Shown here one piece after another: positions 27,522 through 35,631 of a stretch of DNA of 64,000 bases. The notes beneath the pieces were generated by a model, which worked only from the letters and a program-made list of their open reading frames with translations, did not search any database and was not told the DNA's origin. The stretch's first letter is position 1, and each line of letters opens with the position of its first letter. Origin of the DNA: Halobacillus halophilus (GTDB taxonomy: Bacteria > Bacillota > Bacilli > Bacillales > Halobacillaceae); the NCBI RefSeq assembly GCF_020171985.1, contig NZ_JAIVAL010000002.1:124001-188000 (forward strand), written 5' to 3'. A program made the translations under genes and the position numbers.

Positions 27522-27728
27522 TTATGCCTTTTCCATTTTATCTACTTTAGATATAATTTCTACGTGCTTTAAGTTCCCAATATTGTCAAAATCGATCTTA
27601 ATAAAATCTCCGGGTTTGGCGAACGCTATTAAACGCTCCTTTAAAACAGATATTTCATTATTATGAGCATCCTCTTGAATCAGAATGGCATAAGCCCCTT
27701 CAAAGCGATCCAATTTGTAGTTGTTCAC
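27522..27728 (-). CDS. Small protein, DUF3006-like
   Basis: 68 residues beginning MNNYKLDRFEGAYAILIQED, a pattern that from memory matches DUF3006 proteins (small beta-barrel). GTG start with GAGGGGATG upstream. Its own terminator follows. Function unknown. Confidence 0.75.
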   Translation of the reverse strand: MNNYKLDRFEGAYAILIQEDAHNNEISVLKERLIAFAKPGDFIKIDFDNIGNLKHVEIISKVDKMEKA

Positions 27729-27862
27729 CTAATTCATCCCCTCTGTAATTTTGAAAAAATGGTGATAAGTACGTATATATATTCTCGTTCCCTTCTATTT
27801 TAATGAATAAACTTGTCGAAATTTGGAAGAAGCGCCTGGATAAAGGATATTGGTTTGTATTT

Positions 27863-27895
27863 TAGAACTCCCCTTGACCTGCAAGAGGAGTTCTT
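27863..27895 (-). terminator. Probable terminator of msrA
   Basis: AGAACTCC/GGAGTTCT stem right after the stop; the following sequence is only moderately U-rich. Confidence 0.65.
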
Positions 27896-27896
27896 A

Positions 27897-28583
27897 TCAT
27901 TTCTTCGGTAAATCCAGTTCCCTATCGCTACCCCATGTATCCTCCAGGTAATCATCACGGCCAGAGTTACCGCGGTAAAAATCATACCGCACCTTATTTT
28001 TCTTATAATAATCCTGGTGATACTCTTCAGCCCGGTAAAATTCCTCTGCCTGCTGAATAGGGGTCACAATTTCACTTTCGAAACGACCGGATTCCGCAAG
28101 CCTCTGTTTGGATTCCATGGCAGCCTGTTTCTGTTCTTCATTATGATAAAAGATCCCTGTCGTATATTGAAATCCGCGATCAACGAATTGACCTTCATCA
28201 TCGGTCGGATTAATCTGACGCCAAAATACTTGTAAAAGCTGTTCGTATGAAATAACTTCCGGATTATAGTAAACCTGTACGGCTTCCACATGTCCGGTTC
28301 CACCAGATGAAACCTCTTTGTACGAAGGGTTCTTCGTATCGCCTCCCGTGTACCCTGAGACAACTTCCTGAATTCCTTTCAATTTTTCAAAAGGCGGTTC
28401 CATGCACCAGAAACAGCCTCCGGCAAAAGTAGCAACCAGATAGCCTTCTGGAACCTGGTCCTTCGTAATAGCTTCACTTTCATAATTTCTTTTTGTCAAA
28501 TAGGCATAAGCTTCTGGAATCGCAAAAATCCCAATGATCACGAGCACGCCGGCTATAATCAACCATTTTTTCCGCTTCATCAT
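27897..28583 (-). CDS. msrA: Membrane-anchored peptide-methionine (S)-S-oxide reductase
   Basis: Repairs oxidised methionine. The family motif GCFWC carries the catalytic Cys57; Glu and Tyr partners lie in EPPFEKLKGIQEVVSGYTGG. Unlike ordinary MsrA, this 228-residue protein has an N-terminal membrane helix (7-24, LIIAGVLVIIGIFAIP) with positive flanks, so the catalytic domain should face outside. No MsrB domain is fused. Start chosen at 28583 because AAGGTGG precedes it; a longer frame to 28619 has no site. It follows the mutS2-like gene by 75 bp, possibly in one transcript. Confidence 0.9.
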   Translation of the reverse strand: MMKRKKWLIIAGVLVIIGIFAIPEAYAYLTKRNYESEAITKDQVPEGYLVATFAGGCFWCMEPPFEKLKGIQEVVSGYTGGDTKNPSYKEVSSGGTGHVEAVQVYYNPEVISYEQLLQVFWRQINPTDDEGQFVDRGFQYTTGIFYHNEEQKQAAMESKQRLAESGRFESEIVTPIQQAEEFYRAEEYHQDYYKKNKVRYDFYRGNSGRDDYLEDTWGSDRELDLPKK

Positions 28584-28658
28584 GATGCCCACCTTTATTG
28601 CTTTATTTACCTTCATCATAGCACGTGAACTCGATTATCTCCTAGAAATATGCAGGCC

Positions 28659-30575
28659 TCAATCTTCTTCCTCCAGGATCAGCCCCTCCACATGTTTCCT
28701 ATCCAGCTGCTTCCTAATTTTTCGATATTCTTTAGACTTGAAAATAATATCGAAGTCGTAATCCTCTGGATATAAATCTTCAGCACGAATGTGGAGCTTA
28801 AGTCGTTTGTGATTGTAGGTGAACTTTTCACCTTTTACCTGAACCACATAGTTGCCCGTTTGATCTGGACCTTTATATACAATGGCAGTTTCTCCTGTAG
28901 CTTGAATAATGACATTATCGCCCATTTGAAAGTGCGGTTTTTCGGTCGCAGGCTCCCGGGGAGTTTTCCCCCTTCTATAACGGTTTACGGCAGCCTGCCG
29001 TTTATACTCGGCTTCCTTTAATTTCTGATCACTGACCTGAAAATCTCCCTCCTGCTTATACGTGATCGAGTACGCCTGGTTTAAAATTTCAGGGTGAAGA
29101 CCTAATTTATGAGCAATATCAAAAGCCTGACTTCTGCCCGAAGTTCCAAGGTGAAGCCGGTAGGTGGGTTGAAGCGTTTCAAGATCAAATTCCATAGCCC
29201 CATTCATAAAGCCTGGCTTGTGCCGGGCGTACTCCTTCATTTCACTATAATGGGTGGTCGCAAGGATCGTTGCTCCCTTTTCCGAAAGTTTATCGAGTAT
29301 GGCTGTCGCAAGCCCCATGCCTTCCCCGGGATCCGTCCCTGAGCCAACTTCATCCAGTAAAAGCAGAGAATGATCATTCGCTTCTCTTAAAATATCGATT
29401 AAGTTAACGAGTCTTGAACTAAAGGTACTTAAGTTCTCCTCTATACTCTGCCCATCTCCAATATCCACAAATACCTGCTGAAAAACAGGTAGGACACTCC
29501 CCTTTTCTGCCGGAATCGGAAGACCGGATTGAGCCATAAGACAGAGCAGCCCGACCGTCTTCAGCGTTACCGTTTTGCCTCCTGTATTAGGCCCCGTAAT
29601 GAGTAAAGCCTGATCTTCAGAATCCATTTGAATACTTAGAGGCACAGCCTTCTCGCCAAGCATGGGGTGTCTCGCCCTGCTGATACGAAGCGTAAAGTCT
29701 TCGGAGAACTCCGGTGCCGTCCCATTGATCATGCGGCTGTATTTCCCTTTAGCAAAAATAACATCATACTCATGCATAGTTTCCATAGCAAGATTCAATT
29801 CAGACTCGTTGTCCAGCACTTCTGAGGTCAAAGTATAAAGGATCTGTTCGACCTCATGTTCTTCATTCATACGAAGTAACTGCAGTTCTTCCTGTAGATT
29901 GGCAAGCTCTTCTGGCTCAACAAAAAGGGTTGCTCCTGAAGCAGACTGATCGACAATGCCTCCTTTGATCTTGTTCCGATTCTCCCTTTTTATCGGTAGA
30001 GTCCATCGTCCATCTTTCTCTACAGGTCTTGGTTCCTGCATAATCGTTTTATATTTCTTTGCCTGAGCCTCTGTCCTCTCCTTCAATCGGCCTTGCTTCG
30101 TTTGAATCTGCTTTCGGATTTTAGCTAAATTCTTAGAAGCATAATCATCTACCTGTCCGTGACGAATTACCTGATGGATATCCTCTTCCAACCTGGTTAA
30201 ATCAGAAATAGAGGATGCATACAGACTGATTGTGGGGGCAATAATCTCTTTGTCCTTCATAAAACGCTTCAACTTTGTACAGTGATCCAGAAATGAAAGC
30301 AAAACTGAAAATTGGTTTGCCCGAATGAACATGCCCTTTTTCCCTTGTTCAAGCATATCCGTTACATCTTCCAGAGTGTGGATGGGTATATTTCCACTTG
30401 TGTTTAAAATAGCTACGGCCTCTTTTACCTCTTCATGCCAGCGGTTCATTGCTTTTATATTACGTACTGGCCTCAAGGATTCAATTGTTTCTTTGCCGGC
30501 CTTTGTAAAAGCCAGACGGCTCACGGTTTTCAATATCTCAAAAAATTCTAAAGTGTTGTACGTGCGTTCGTTCAT
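28659..30575 (-). CDS. MutS2-family ATPase lacking the Smr nuclease domain
   Basis: 638 residues with a MutS core: clamp and lever region (100-300, helical), QSASGATLFVEPEELANL typical of MutS2, Walker A TGPNTGGKTVTLK, Walker B LLLLDEVGSGTDPGEGMG and the ATTHYSEMKEYA switch. MutS2 proper is near 780 residues and ends in a Smr nuclease domain; here the protein ends with a short KOW-like segment (GDNVIIQATGETAIVYKG) and a charged tail, without Smr. It is therefore probably a second MutS2-type paralogue without endonuclease. Role in recombination or ribosome rescue is only inference. AGAGGAGGAG precedes ATG 30575. Confidence 0.9.
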   Translation of the reverse strand: MNERTYNTLEFFEILKTVSRLAFTKAGKETIESLRPVRNIKAMNRWHEEVKEAVAILNTSGNIPIHTLEDVTDMLEQGKKGMFIRANQFSVLLSFLDHCTKLKRFMKDKEIIAPTISLYASSISDLTRLEEDIHQVIRHGQVDDYASKNLAKIRKQIQTKQGRLKERTEAQAKKYKTIMQEPRPVEKDGRWTLPIKRENRNKIKGGIVDQSASGATLFVEPEELANLQEELQLLRMNEEHEVEQILYTLTSEVLDNESELNLAMETMHEYDVIFAKGKYSRMINGTAPEFSEDFTLRISRARHPMLGEKAVPLSIQMDSEDQALLITGPNTGGKTVTLKTVGLLCLMAQSGLPIPAEKGSVLPVFQQVFVDIGDGQSIEENLSTFSSRLVNLIDILREANDHSLLLLDEVGSGTDPGEGMGLATAILDKLSEKGATILATTHYSEMKEYARHKPGFMNGAMEFDLETLQPTYRLHLGTSGRSQAFDIAHKLGLHPEILNQAYSITYKQEGDFQVSDQKLKEAEYKRQAAVNRYRRGKTPREPATEKPHFQMGDNVIIQATGETAIVYKGPDQTGNYVVQVKGEKFTYNHKRLKLHIRAEDLYPEDYDFDIIFKSKEYRKIRKQLDRKHVEGLILEEED

Positions 30576-30618
30576 TGGTGACTCCTCCTCTTAAGGGTTA
30601 AATTTATATAGGACGATC

Positions 30619-30687
30619 GGGCAGCTGCCTGGATGGCAGTAGGCGTCCAAAGACGCTCAAGTTTATGCCGGCACTCCTTCTCTGCCC
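30619..30687 (-). ncRNA. Compact three-element leader fold upstream of the mutS2-like gene (candidate)
   Basis: On the minus strand GGGCAG (30687-30682) pairs with CTGCCC (30624-30619) and encloses a GCGTC/GACGC hairpin (30656-30652, 30647-30643), a CTGCC/GGCAG hairpin (30639-30635, 30629-30625) and the palindrome TGCCGGCA (30673-30666). Size and layout recall a cloverleaf, but T-loop and anticodon-loop features of a tRNA are missing. It sits between a terminator and the mutS2-like start. Pure structure reading; no known family assigned. Confidence 0.4.
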
Positions 30688-30692
30688 ATAAA

Positions 30693-30733
30693 TAAAAAAA
30701 GCCACGGCAAGCAGATACGCTCGCCGTGGCTTG
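30693..30733 (-). terminator. Terminator, second of a tandem pair
   Basis: AAGCCACGGC/GCCGTGGCTT stem followed on the minus strand by seven U. Confidence 0.88.
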
Positions 30734-30735
30734 AT

Positions 30736-31032
30736 TAGAACAGACCTCACTTATAAGTGAAGGCTTCTATTCCGCCAACAGAGAATATAAAAAAAGCTAT
30801 GACTGAATAAGCCAGTCATAGCTTCGTTTCTATCCTCAACGTGCTACGCTTATGCTTGTTCTTAACTGTTCCTGAAAAATGGGTTCACAAACCAGACGTG
30901 TTAATTCCACGCCTTTTCCCATTCCTTTAATCAGGACTTTATCCAATTACGGATTAGTTAAGAACAACCACACTCATAAACCATTCTCCTCTTATTGAAA
31001 GGATATTGTTGGCGGAACAGAAGTCTGTTCCT
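30736..31032 (-). ncRNA. Candidate structured RNA with nested long-range helices
   Basis: Minus-strand sequence with three nested helices: 31032-31021 with 30747-30736 (12 bp), 31020-31007 with 30780-30767 (14 bp, one G-U), and 30967-30956 with 30867-30856 (12 bp, perfect). Inside the last, TCCTGA/TCAGGA and AATGGG/CCCATT extend the rod, and ATCC/GGAT forms a side hairpin. A Rho-independent terminator (30789-30824) lies between the inner rod and the outer 3' strand. No reading frame with a credible start fits. It may be a regulatory leader or a free RNA; I recognise no family. An alternative is a small inverted-repeat mobile element. Confidence 0.45.
30789..30824 (-). terminator. Terminator, first of a tandem pair
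   Basis: AAGCTATGACTG/CAGTCATAGCTT, a perfect 12-bp stem, followed on the minus strand by seven U. Confidence 0.88.
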
Positions 31033-31063
31033 CTTTTTAATATATGTCCTGAAGTTGGAAATG

Positions 31064-31621
31064 TCAATCCTCAAAAATGGACTGATAACTTTCTTCAGTG
31101 GTTGGTGCTGTACTCGTAAATAAGGAGCGCTCAATAATTTTGAGGGCATTTTCATTGCCTTCTGATTTTTCTGAGGCCGTGCAATCTTCCGGAACCCACA
31201 AGTTGTATTCCCGCATGTATGCATCATTAGCCGTAAATAAAACGCAAATATCTCCTGCAATTCCAGTTAAAATAAGGTTTTTCACACCTAATTGATTGAG
31301 CAGGATATCAAGCTGAGTTCCAAAAAAACCTGAATGCTTCGGCTTAATGATGAAGTAGTCGTCTTCATCAGGAAGAATTTGATTAATAACAGTTTCTCCC
31401 TGTCCACTCCTGCATTCATCAATCAAGTCAGATACATTATCCTGCCAAAGACCAAAGTTATCGTTAACATAAATGACAGGTAAGCCTTCTTTTTGCATTT
31501 CCTTTTTAAAAGATTGGAGGGTTTCAACCATAGGCCTTGTATTCTCAAGAAGGTCTTCGCCTCCACTAAAATCCATTTTATTGATCATATCAATGATAAT
31601 GAGCGCTGTATCGTTTTTCAT
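31064..31621 (-). CDS. Isochorismatase-family cysteine hydrolase (possible nicotinamidase)
   Basis: 185 residues with the catalytic triad of the family: Asp11 in IIIDMINKM, Lys95 in KPKHSGFF and Cys126 in GIAGDICVLFTA, with a cis-peptide-type loop before the cysteine. It starts 10 bp after nadE on the same strand. Because nicotinamidase and NAD synthetase both serve NAD recycling, a nicotinamidase role is plausible, but the nicotinamidase metal-binding DxH motif is not evident, so another amide substrate remains possible. Start 31621 is chosen because the upstream extension overlaps nadE. Confidence 0.85.
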   Translation of the reverse strand: MKNDTALIIIDMINKMDFSGGEDLLENTRPMVETLQSFKKEMQKEGLPVIYVNDNFGLWQDNVSDLIDECRSGQGETVINQILPDEDDYFIIKPKHSGFFGTQLDILLNQLGVKNLILTGIAGDICVLFTANDAYMREYNLWVPEDCTASEKSEGNENALKIIERSLFTSTAPTTEESYQSIFED

Positions 31622-31631
31622 ATAACAACAC

Positions 31632-32381
31632 TCACTTTCCGCTATATTTTTCCGGACCTGCTGGAATCTGGCGCTTGTGCTCTGTTTTTTCATGCAGATC
31701 CTTCAAGAGCTTTTCATCCTCTGGGTCAATTTGTTCTCCGCGTAAGTAAGCATCTATCGTGTCATAGGAAAGGCCAAGCTCTTCTTCATCAGACTGTCCT
31801 TCCCATAGCTCTGCACTCGGTTTCTTATGGATAATGGCATCGGTCACGTCCAGGGCTTTTGCCATTTCCCTTACTTCTTCTTTTCTCATATTGATAAGAG
31901 GAACCAGGTCCACTCCTCCGTCTCCGTACTTCGTAAAGTAGCCTGTATAATCTTCTGGCGCATTATCTGTACCTACGACAAGATAATTATAGTTGTTCGC
32001 TACAGCATAAAGCGTGCTCATACGCAGACGAGCCTGAAGGTTGGCTCCACCTAATTGAGATTTATCACTATTCCAGTCACCCTTTTTTTCGAGTTCTTCC
32101 TGAATAGCGGCATATGTCGTTTCATAAGAAGACGTCAGATTAATTCCAACGTAATCAAGACCAGAGCCCTCTACTACATTCAGAGCATCCGTCTGATCTT
32201 CTACTTCTTTGTTAATAGGGAGCAGTACCCCTAACGAATTTTCTGGGAACGCTCGTTTAATTAAATAAGAAACTACAGCTGAATCGATTCCCCCACTTAT
32301 ACCTACGAGAACTCCATCCGCTCCTGCTTCTTTTACTTTACCTTGTAACCACTCTGTTAAATATTCGATTCTTTCCTTCAT
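31632..32381 (-). CDS. nadE: NH3-dependent NAD+ synthetase
   Basis: Last step of NAD synthesis: amidates deamido-NAD with ammonia and ATP. 249 residues, usual length for the ammonia-dependent form without amidase domain. PP-loop motif VGISGGIDSAVV near residue 30; LGGANLQARLRMSTLYAVAN and VGTDNAPEDYTGYFTKYGDGGVD (split by the active site) are family signatures. Start 32381 has AAGGGGGAAA upstream, better than the ATG at 32399. Confidence 0.94.
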   Translation of the reverse strand: MKERIEYLTEWLQGKVKEAGADGVLVGISGGIDSAVVSYLIKRAFPENSLGVLLPINKEVEDQTDALNVVEGSGLDYVGINLTSSYETTYAAIQEELEKKGDWNSDKSQLGGANLQARLRMSTLYAVANNYNYLVVGTDNAPEDYTGYFTKYGDGGVDLVPLINMRKEEVREMAKALDVTDAIIHKKPSAELWEGQSDEEELGLSYDTIDAYLRGEQIDPEDEKLLKDLHEKTEHKRQIPAGPEKYSGK

Positions 32382-32521
32382 TCTAATTTCCCCCTTCATA
32401 ATTTACACTATATGGGTTCTGTTCCTTATTCCGATATAATATAAACCTTGTTTATGATAAGCGAACAGGAATAATATAATTTCCAGTATAATAAAAGGGG
32501 ATGATAGTCCACTTCCATTAT

Positions 32522-32557
32522 AAAAAAGATGCACGCCCAGGAAAGAGCGTGCATCTT
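32522..32557 (-). terminator. Terminator of the acyltransferase gene
   Basis: AAGATGCACGC/GCGTGCATCTT stem with a U-run on the minus strand. Confidence 0.9.
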
Positions 32558-32573
32558 TGAAGAAACTATAATT

Positions 32574-33698
32574 TTACGTTCCAGTACTTCTATTATCTGT
32601 AGAAACTTTTGGAGCTTCCAAAATTGAAGGTGCTCTTCTAGGAAGTTTTCCAAATAGTAAACCAGGCCGCACGAAGTACTTATGCGTGAACCAGATGACC
32701 AAGTAACAAAGGATAATCGTACTTACGTATCTAAGAAGAATGAACAAATGGAACCAATAACCTTCAGGCGCAGGAATGAATTGAGCCACGACTTTCAGGA
32801 TAAAAGGGTGAAGCAGATAAAATCCAAAAGAATACACAGCCACTCGCTGCACATACGGAATAATGCCCGGCCACTTGTCACAGATAACTTCGGTCAATCG
32901 GAACAATAGATAGCTTCCACTTAGAATATAGGAAAGGTTCATAATTAAATAAACATACCCTGGGAGGGCGAACGTAGAAACCGTGTATAAATGATAGTGT
33001 AAGAACACGGTCGTCACACCGGCTGCCAGTGCAAAAACGGCCCAAGCGACGTTCGTTTTTCTATAGATGAGCGAACGCTGTTCTTTATAATATGCTCCGA
33101 TCCACGCTCCAAGCAAATAAGGTCCCAGAGAGCTTAGGAAGATGGAAAACGGAATCAATTGGAATGTCTGGTCAAAGAAATAGTATCCGATTTCTATAGC
33201 AATTCCAAATACCCACATGTATTTTTTAAACACTGGAACCTTCTGGGCAATAAACAGAATAATAGGAAACACCAGATAAAATTGCACTATTAAGAATATA
33301 AAATGAAGCTGGTAAAAGGATTCTCCTTGAATTATTCTCCAGGTCATCTCTGCAAAATTGAGAGGAACCGCGCCAATGTAAAGAGAGAAAGCTTCATAGA
33401 ATAAAGCCCATAAAAGGTAGGGAACCACAATATAAAGCGCCCGCTTCTTATAATAGTCTTTCAGTTCCGGTACTGTCATTTTTTTATCCATATATTTATA
33501 GAAAAACACCATGGCTGTAATCATGATGAAGATACCAGCTTCTAATCGTATAATTCGATTGATAAAGTGATAGACTCCAAACTCCATACTACCTTCAGTA
33601 AAGACGGATTGGAAGATACCTGTAGTATGAACTAGTACAACCATCAGCATGGCAAACAGCCTTAAAAAATAGATAGATTCAATTCTATCTTTCTGCAT
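32574..33698 (-). CDS. Acyltransferase 3 family membrane protein
   Basis: Integral membrane acyltransferase of 374 residues with about ten helices. The family start RIESIYFLRLFAMLMVVLVH carries the conserved histidine (VLVHTTG), and the RIIRLEAGIFIMITAMVFFY helix follows. Proteins of this type O-acylate surface glycans, peptidoglycan or exported sugars, or are of the YfiQ/YkrP type in Bacillus. Start 33698 is preferred because AAGGA is spaced properly only from it. Substrate unknown. Confidence 0.9.
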   Translation of the reverse strand: MQKDRIESIYFLRLFAMLMVVLVHTTGIFQSVFTEGSMEFGVYHFINRIIRLEAGIFIMITAMVFFYKYMDKKMTVPELKDYYKKRALYIVVPYLLWALFYEAFSLYIGAVPLNFAEMTWRIIQGESFYQLHFIFLIVQFYLVFPIILFIAQKVPVFKKYMWVFGIAIEIGYYFFDQTFQLIPFSIFLSSLGPYLLGAWIGAYYKEQRSLIYRKTNVAWAVFALAAGVTTVFLHYHLYTVSTFALPGYVYLIMNLSYILSGSYLLFRLTEVICDKWPGIIPYVQRVAVYSFGFYLLHPFILKVVAQFIPAPEGYWFHLFILLRYVSTIILCYLVIWFTHKYFVRPGLLFGKLPRRAPSILEAPKVSTDNRSTGT

Positions 33699-33833
33699 AA
33701 TGATCATCCTTATTATTATATAATTTCAATAAACCTAAGTTATCATACCACAGATCTACAAAACACGTCTTTTTGTTACAAAAACTTAAACAATTCGTGA
33801 TGTTATCTAAACAAACCTGCCTGGACCTGGCAA

Positions 33834-33862
33834 ACGTGATTATTAAAAAATTCATCACGATT
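33834..33862 (-). terminator. Weak terminator-like hairpin after the SDR gene
   Basis: CGTGAT/ATCACG stem with a long AU-rich loop; no proper U-run. Confidence 0.35.
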
Positions 33863-33872
33863 TGCCCCTATA

Positions 33873-34613
33873 TCAAGAGGTACCAAGTGTCATGCCTCCA
33901 TCTACTACAATCTCCGTTCCTGTACAGTATGAGCTTTCATCTGAAGCAAGAAAAGCTGCCACTCTTGCTATTTCTATAGGCTGTCCAATGCGTCCCAACG
34001 GGATATTTTGATAGGATTCCGGAACTCCTTTACCCTGAGTAGCCATCTGCGTTTCAATACCCCCGGGATGAATCATATTGACTCGAATGCCTCTTGGTCC
34101 TAATTCAATTGCCGCAGATTTAGACATCGCCACCACTGCCGCCTTGGTTGCGGCATAAGCTGAGGAACCGCTGATAGGAGCAAAAGACGAAATGGACAGG
34201 TTATTAATGATCGCGCCCTTTTTCCGTGATTCCATGTAAGGGGTCACGGTTTGCATGCCGATGAACACCCCAAGCTGATTTACATGAATTAATTTTTGAT
34301 ATTCTTCTATTGTAAGTTCACTGAAAGGTTTACGGGTAAGGATTCCTGCATTATTAATAAGCGTATCAATTCGGCCGAACCTCGTAATGATCAGACTTAC
34401 TGCTTCTTTCCACTCTTCTTCACTCGTAACATCCAACTTTACTGGAAAAGCCCTCTCATTTCCGATTTCTTCAGCTGTTTCCATTGCTTGAGAATAATCA
34501 CGAGCGGCAACCACTACACGGCTTCCCAGCTCAGCTAAATGTTCGGCCATCGCTTTCCCCTGGCCTCGATTAGCACCCGTGATTAAAGTTATTTGATTTG
34601 TTAAATCGGGCAT
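33873..34613 (-). CDS. Short-chain dehydrogenase/reductase (classical SDR)
   Basis: 246 residues. Cofactor motif TGANRGQGKA, NNAGIL, catalytic Ser in NLSISSFAP, YAATK with catalytic Tyr/Lys, and the C-terminal CTGTEIVVDGGMTLG typical of FabG-like enzymes. AGGAGAATG precedes ATG 34613. Substrate unknown; glucose or 3-oxoacyl type equally possible. Confidence 0.92.
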   Translation of the reverse strand: MPDLTNQITLITGANRGQGKAMAEHLAELGSRVVVAARDYSQAMETAEEIGNERAFPVKLDVTSEEEWKEAVSLIITRFGRIDTLINNAGILTRKPFSELTIEEYQKLIHVNQLGVFIGMQTVTPYMESRKKGAIINNLSISSFAPISGSSAYAATKAAVVAMSKSAAIELGPRGIRVNMIHPGGIETQMATQGKGVPESYQNIPLGRIGQPIEIARVAAFLASDESSYCTGTEIVVDGGMTLGTS

Positions 34614-34637
34614 ATTTCATTCTCCTAACTAATTATC

Positions 34638-34766
34638 TTACATCCTGTCACCTGGAGGATTGTTGGTAATCTTGCCTGCATCGATTTGCTTTAACAACAC
34701 GTAGACTGGCTTCTGAATTTGATGATATAAGCGTGCTTTTTCAGTTGGCATCTCTTTATCCCCCAT
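34638..34766 (-). CDS. Small conserved-looking protein, 42 codons
   Basis: A short frame reading MGDKEMPTEKARLYHQIQ at its start and ending KITNNPPGDRM. Its amino-acid makeup is that of a real soluble protein rather than random sequence. GTGGAG lies very close before ATG 34766; the internal ATG five codons later is well spaced from GGGGG and may be the true start (37 residues). It ends 24 bp before the SDR gene on the same strand and could head that transcript. No family recognised. Confidence 0.5.
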   Translation of the reverse strand: MGDKEMPTEKARLYHQIQKPVYVLLKQIDAGKITNNPPGDRM

Positions 34767-34882
34767 GGCTCCACTAGTCTATACTGATTTACAGGAGTGG
34801 CGCAACTGCCAATCCTTCCCTTGCCAACCGTTCCTCAAATAAATTCAGGCGTGTCCGATGAAAGAATTTTCAAAAAAATAAA

Positions 34883-34911
34883 TTGACAGAGTTGGAAAAA
34901 TATAATAATAT
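34883..34911 (+). promoter_or_regulatory. Sigma-A promoter of the manganese riboswitch transcript
   Basis: TTGACA (34883-34888) and TAATAT (34906-34911) spaced by 17 bp, about 40 bp before the riboswitch. Confidence 0.75.
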
Positions 34912-34954
34912 ATAGTTACAGTTAGCGAGTAAAAAACTGTGCTCTTAATGAGCT

Positions 34955-35124
34955 TATTATACTCCAAAGGGGAGTAGCTTACAGTTATGTCGACAATACG
35001 TGATGATTCATCACCGGCTTAACTGGCAACATTATGTTGTTTGCGAGACCTTTGCCAATTTGGTAAAGGTATATTTATTTGGATATCCCAAACCTTTACC
35101 AGAGTGATGGTAAAGGTTTTTTTA
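34955..35124 (+). ncRNA. yybP-ykoY (Mn2+) riboswitch with terminator platform
   Basis: The aptamer shows the family hallmarks: CCAAAGGGGAGTAGC near 34964, the ATCACCGGC/CTGGCAAC middle region, and TTGCGAGACCTTTGCC ending at 35056. The expression platform is readable. GGTAAAGGT (35062-35070) can pair either with the aptamer 3' strand ACCTTTGCC or with ACCTTTACC (35092-35100). The second segment can instead pair with GGTAAAGGTTT (35109-35119), giving a terminator with a T-run. With metal the aptamer closes, 35062-35070 holds the terminator arm, and reading goes on; so metal turns expression on. The TerC-family gene downstream fits. Confidence 0.95.
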
Positions 35125-35150
35125 ATGCATAAAGAAGGAGTACCACTCAA

Positions 35151-35231
35151 TGAAAGTTGATTATTCATTAAACCCCAAAAAAACTAAGGAGGATCCAGGT
35201 TGTGATTCAATCATTATTAAACTTATTTAAA
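35151..35231 (+). CDS. Possible 26-codon upstream reading frame
   Basis: An ATG at 35151 has a strong, well-spaced AGAAGGAG site right behind the riboswitch terminator. The frame ends at 35231, overlapping the GTG start of the next gene (35202) in another frame. The peptide starts MKVDYSLNPKKT. It may act as a leader that couples or limits translation of the arrestin-like gene rather than as a working protein. Confidence 0.4.
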
Positions 35232-35588
35232 ATCGGTTCCCCGAAAGTAGATTTAGTGCTGCAGTCTCATCAGATTGTTCCCGGCGCTATAGTGAAAGGG
35301 TCTTTCCACATTTACGGAGGATGGCTTCCGCAAAAAATCAAACGGCTGGAATGCGATTTTGTAAGAGAAGCGAAGGATCGTAAAATAGAAGTCATTGCTC
35401 CTGCCGCTACCGTATTAATGTCTCAAACAATCGAACGGAAAGGAAAACGGGAAGTACCTTTTCACTATCAGATTCCTGAAGATCTCCCTCCTACGTCGCA
35501 TGCATCTTCCTATCGTTTGCAGACGAAGATTGTATTCGTCGATGATGTTAAACGTTTCGATCACGATGAACTTGTTGTTATAAATTAA
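35202..35588 (+). CDS. Half-length Spo0M/arrestin-like protein
   Basis: 128 residues matching the N-terminal arrestin-like domain of Spo0M (KVDLVLQSHQIVPGAIVKGSFHIYGG, split by turns; then EVPFHYQIPEDLPP). Full Spo0M is about twice as long with a second beta domain, which is missing here; the frame ends cleanly with a stop and no remnant follows. Start is GTG 35202 with AAGGAGG upstream. It is the first full gene under the manganese riboswitch. Link between this domain and metal control is unknown. Confidence 0.8.
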   Translation: MIQSLLNLFKIGSPKVDLVLQSHQIVPGAIVKGSFHIYGGWLPQKIKRLECDFVREAKDRKIEVIAPAATVLMSQTIERKGKREVPFHYQIPEDLPPTSHASSYRLQTKIVFVDDVKRFDHDELVVIN

Positions 35589-35631
35589 GGCTTTGTAATA
35601 GATTAGATTCTTCGTAAAAGACTTATTGCGC

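Noticed and set aside
30619-30687. tRNA gene
   Set aside because: No GTTCRA T-loop, wrong loop sizes and no usable anticodon loop, despite a cloverleaf-like layout.
30856-30967. Start of RNase P RNA, because the minus strand contains GTTCTTAAC
   Set aside because: The following conserved RNase P core (such as AGAGGAAAGTCC) is absent and the segment is too short.
30958-31260. 100-codon minus-strand frame
   Set aside because: Shadow of the cysteine hydrolase gene that runs into the structured RNA region.
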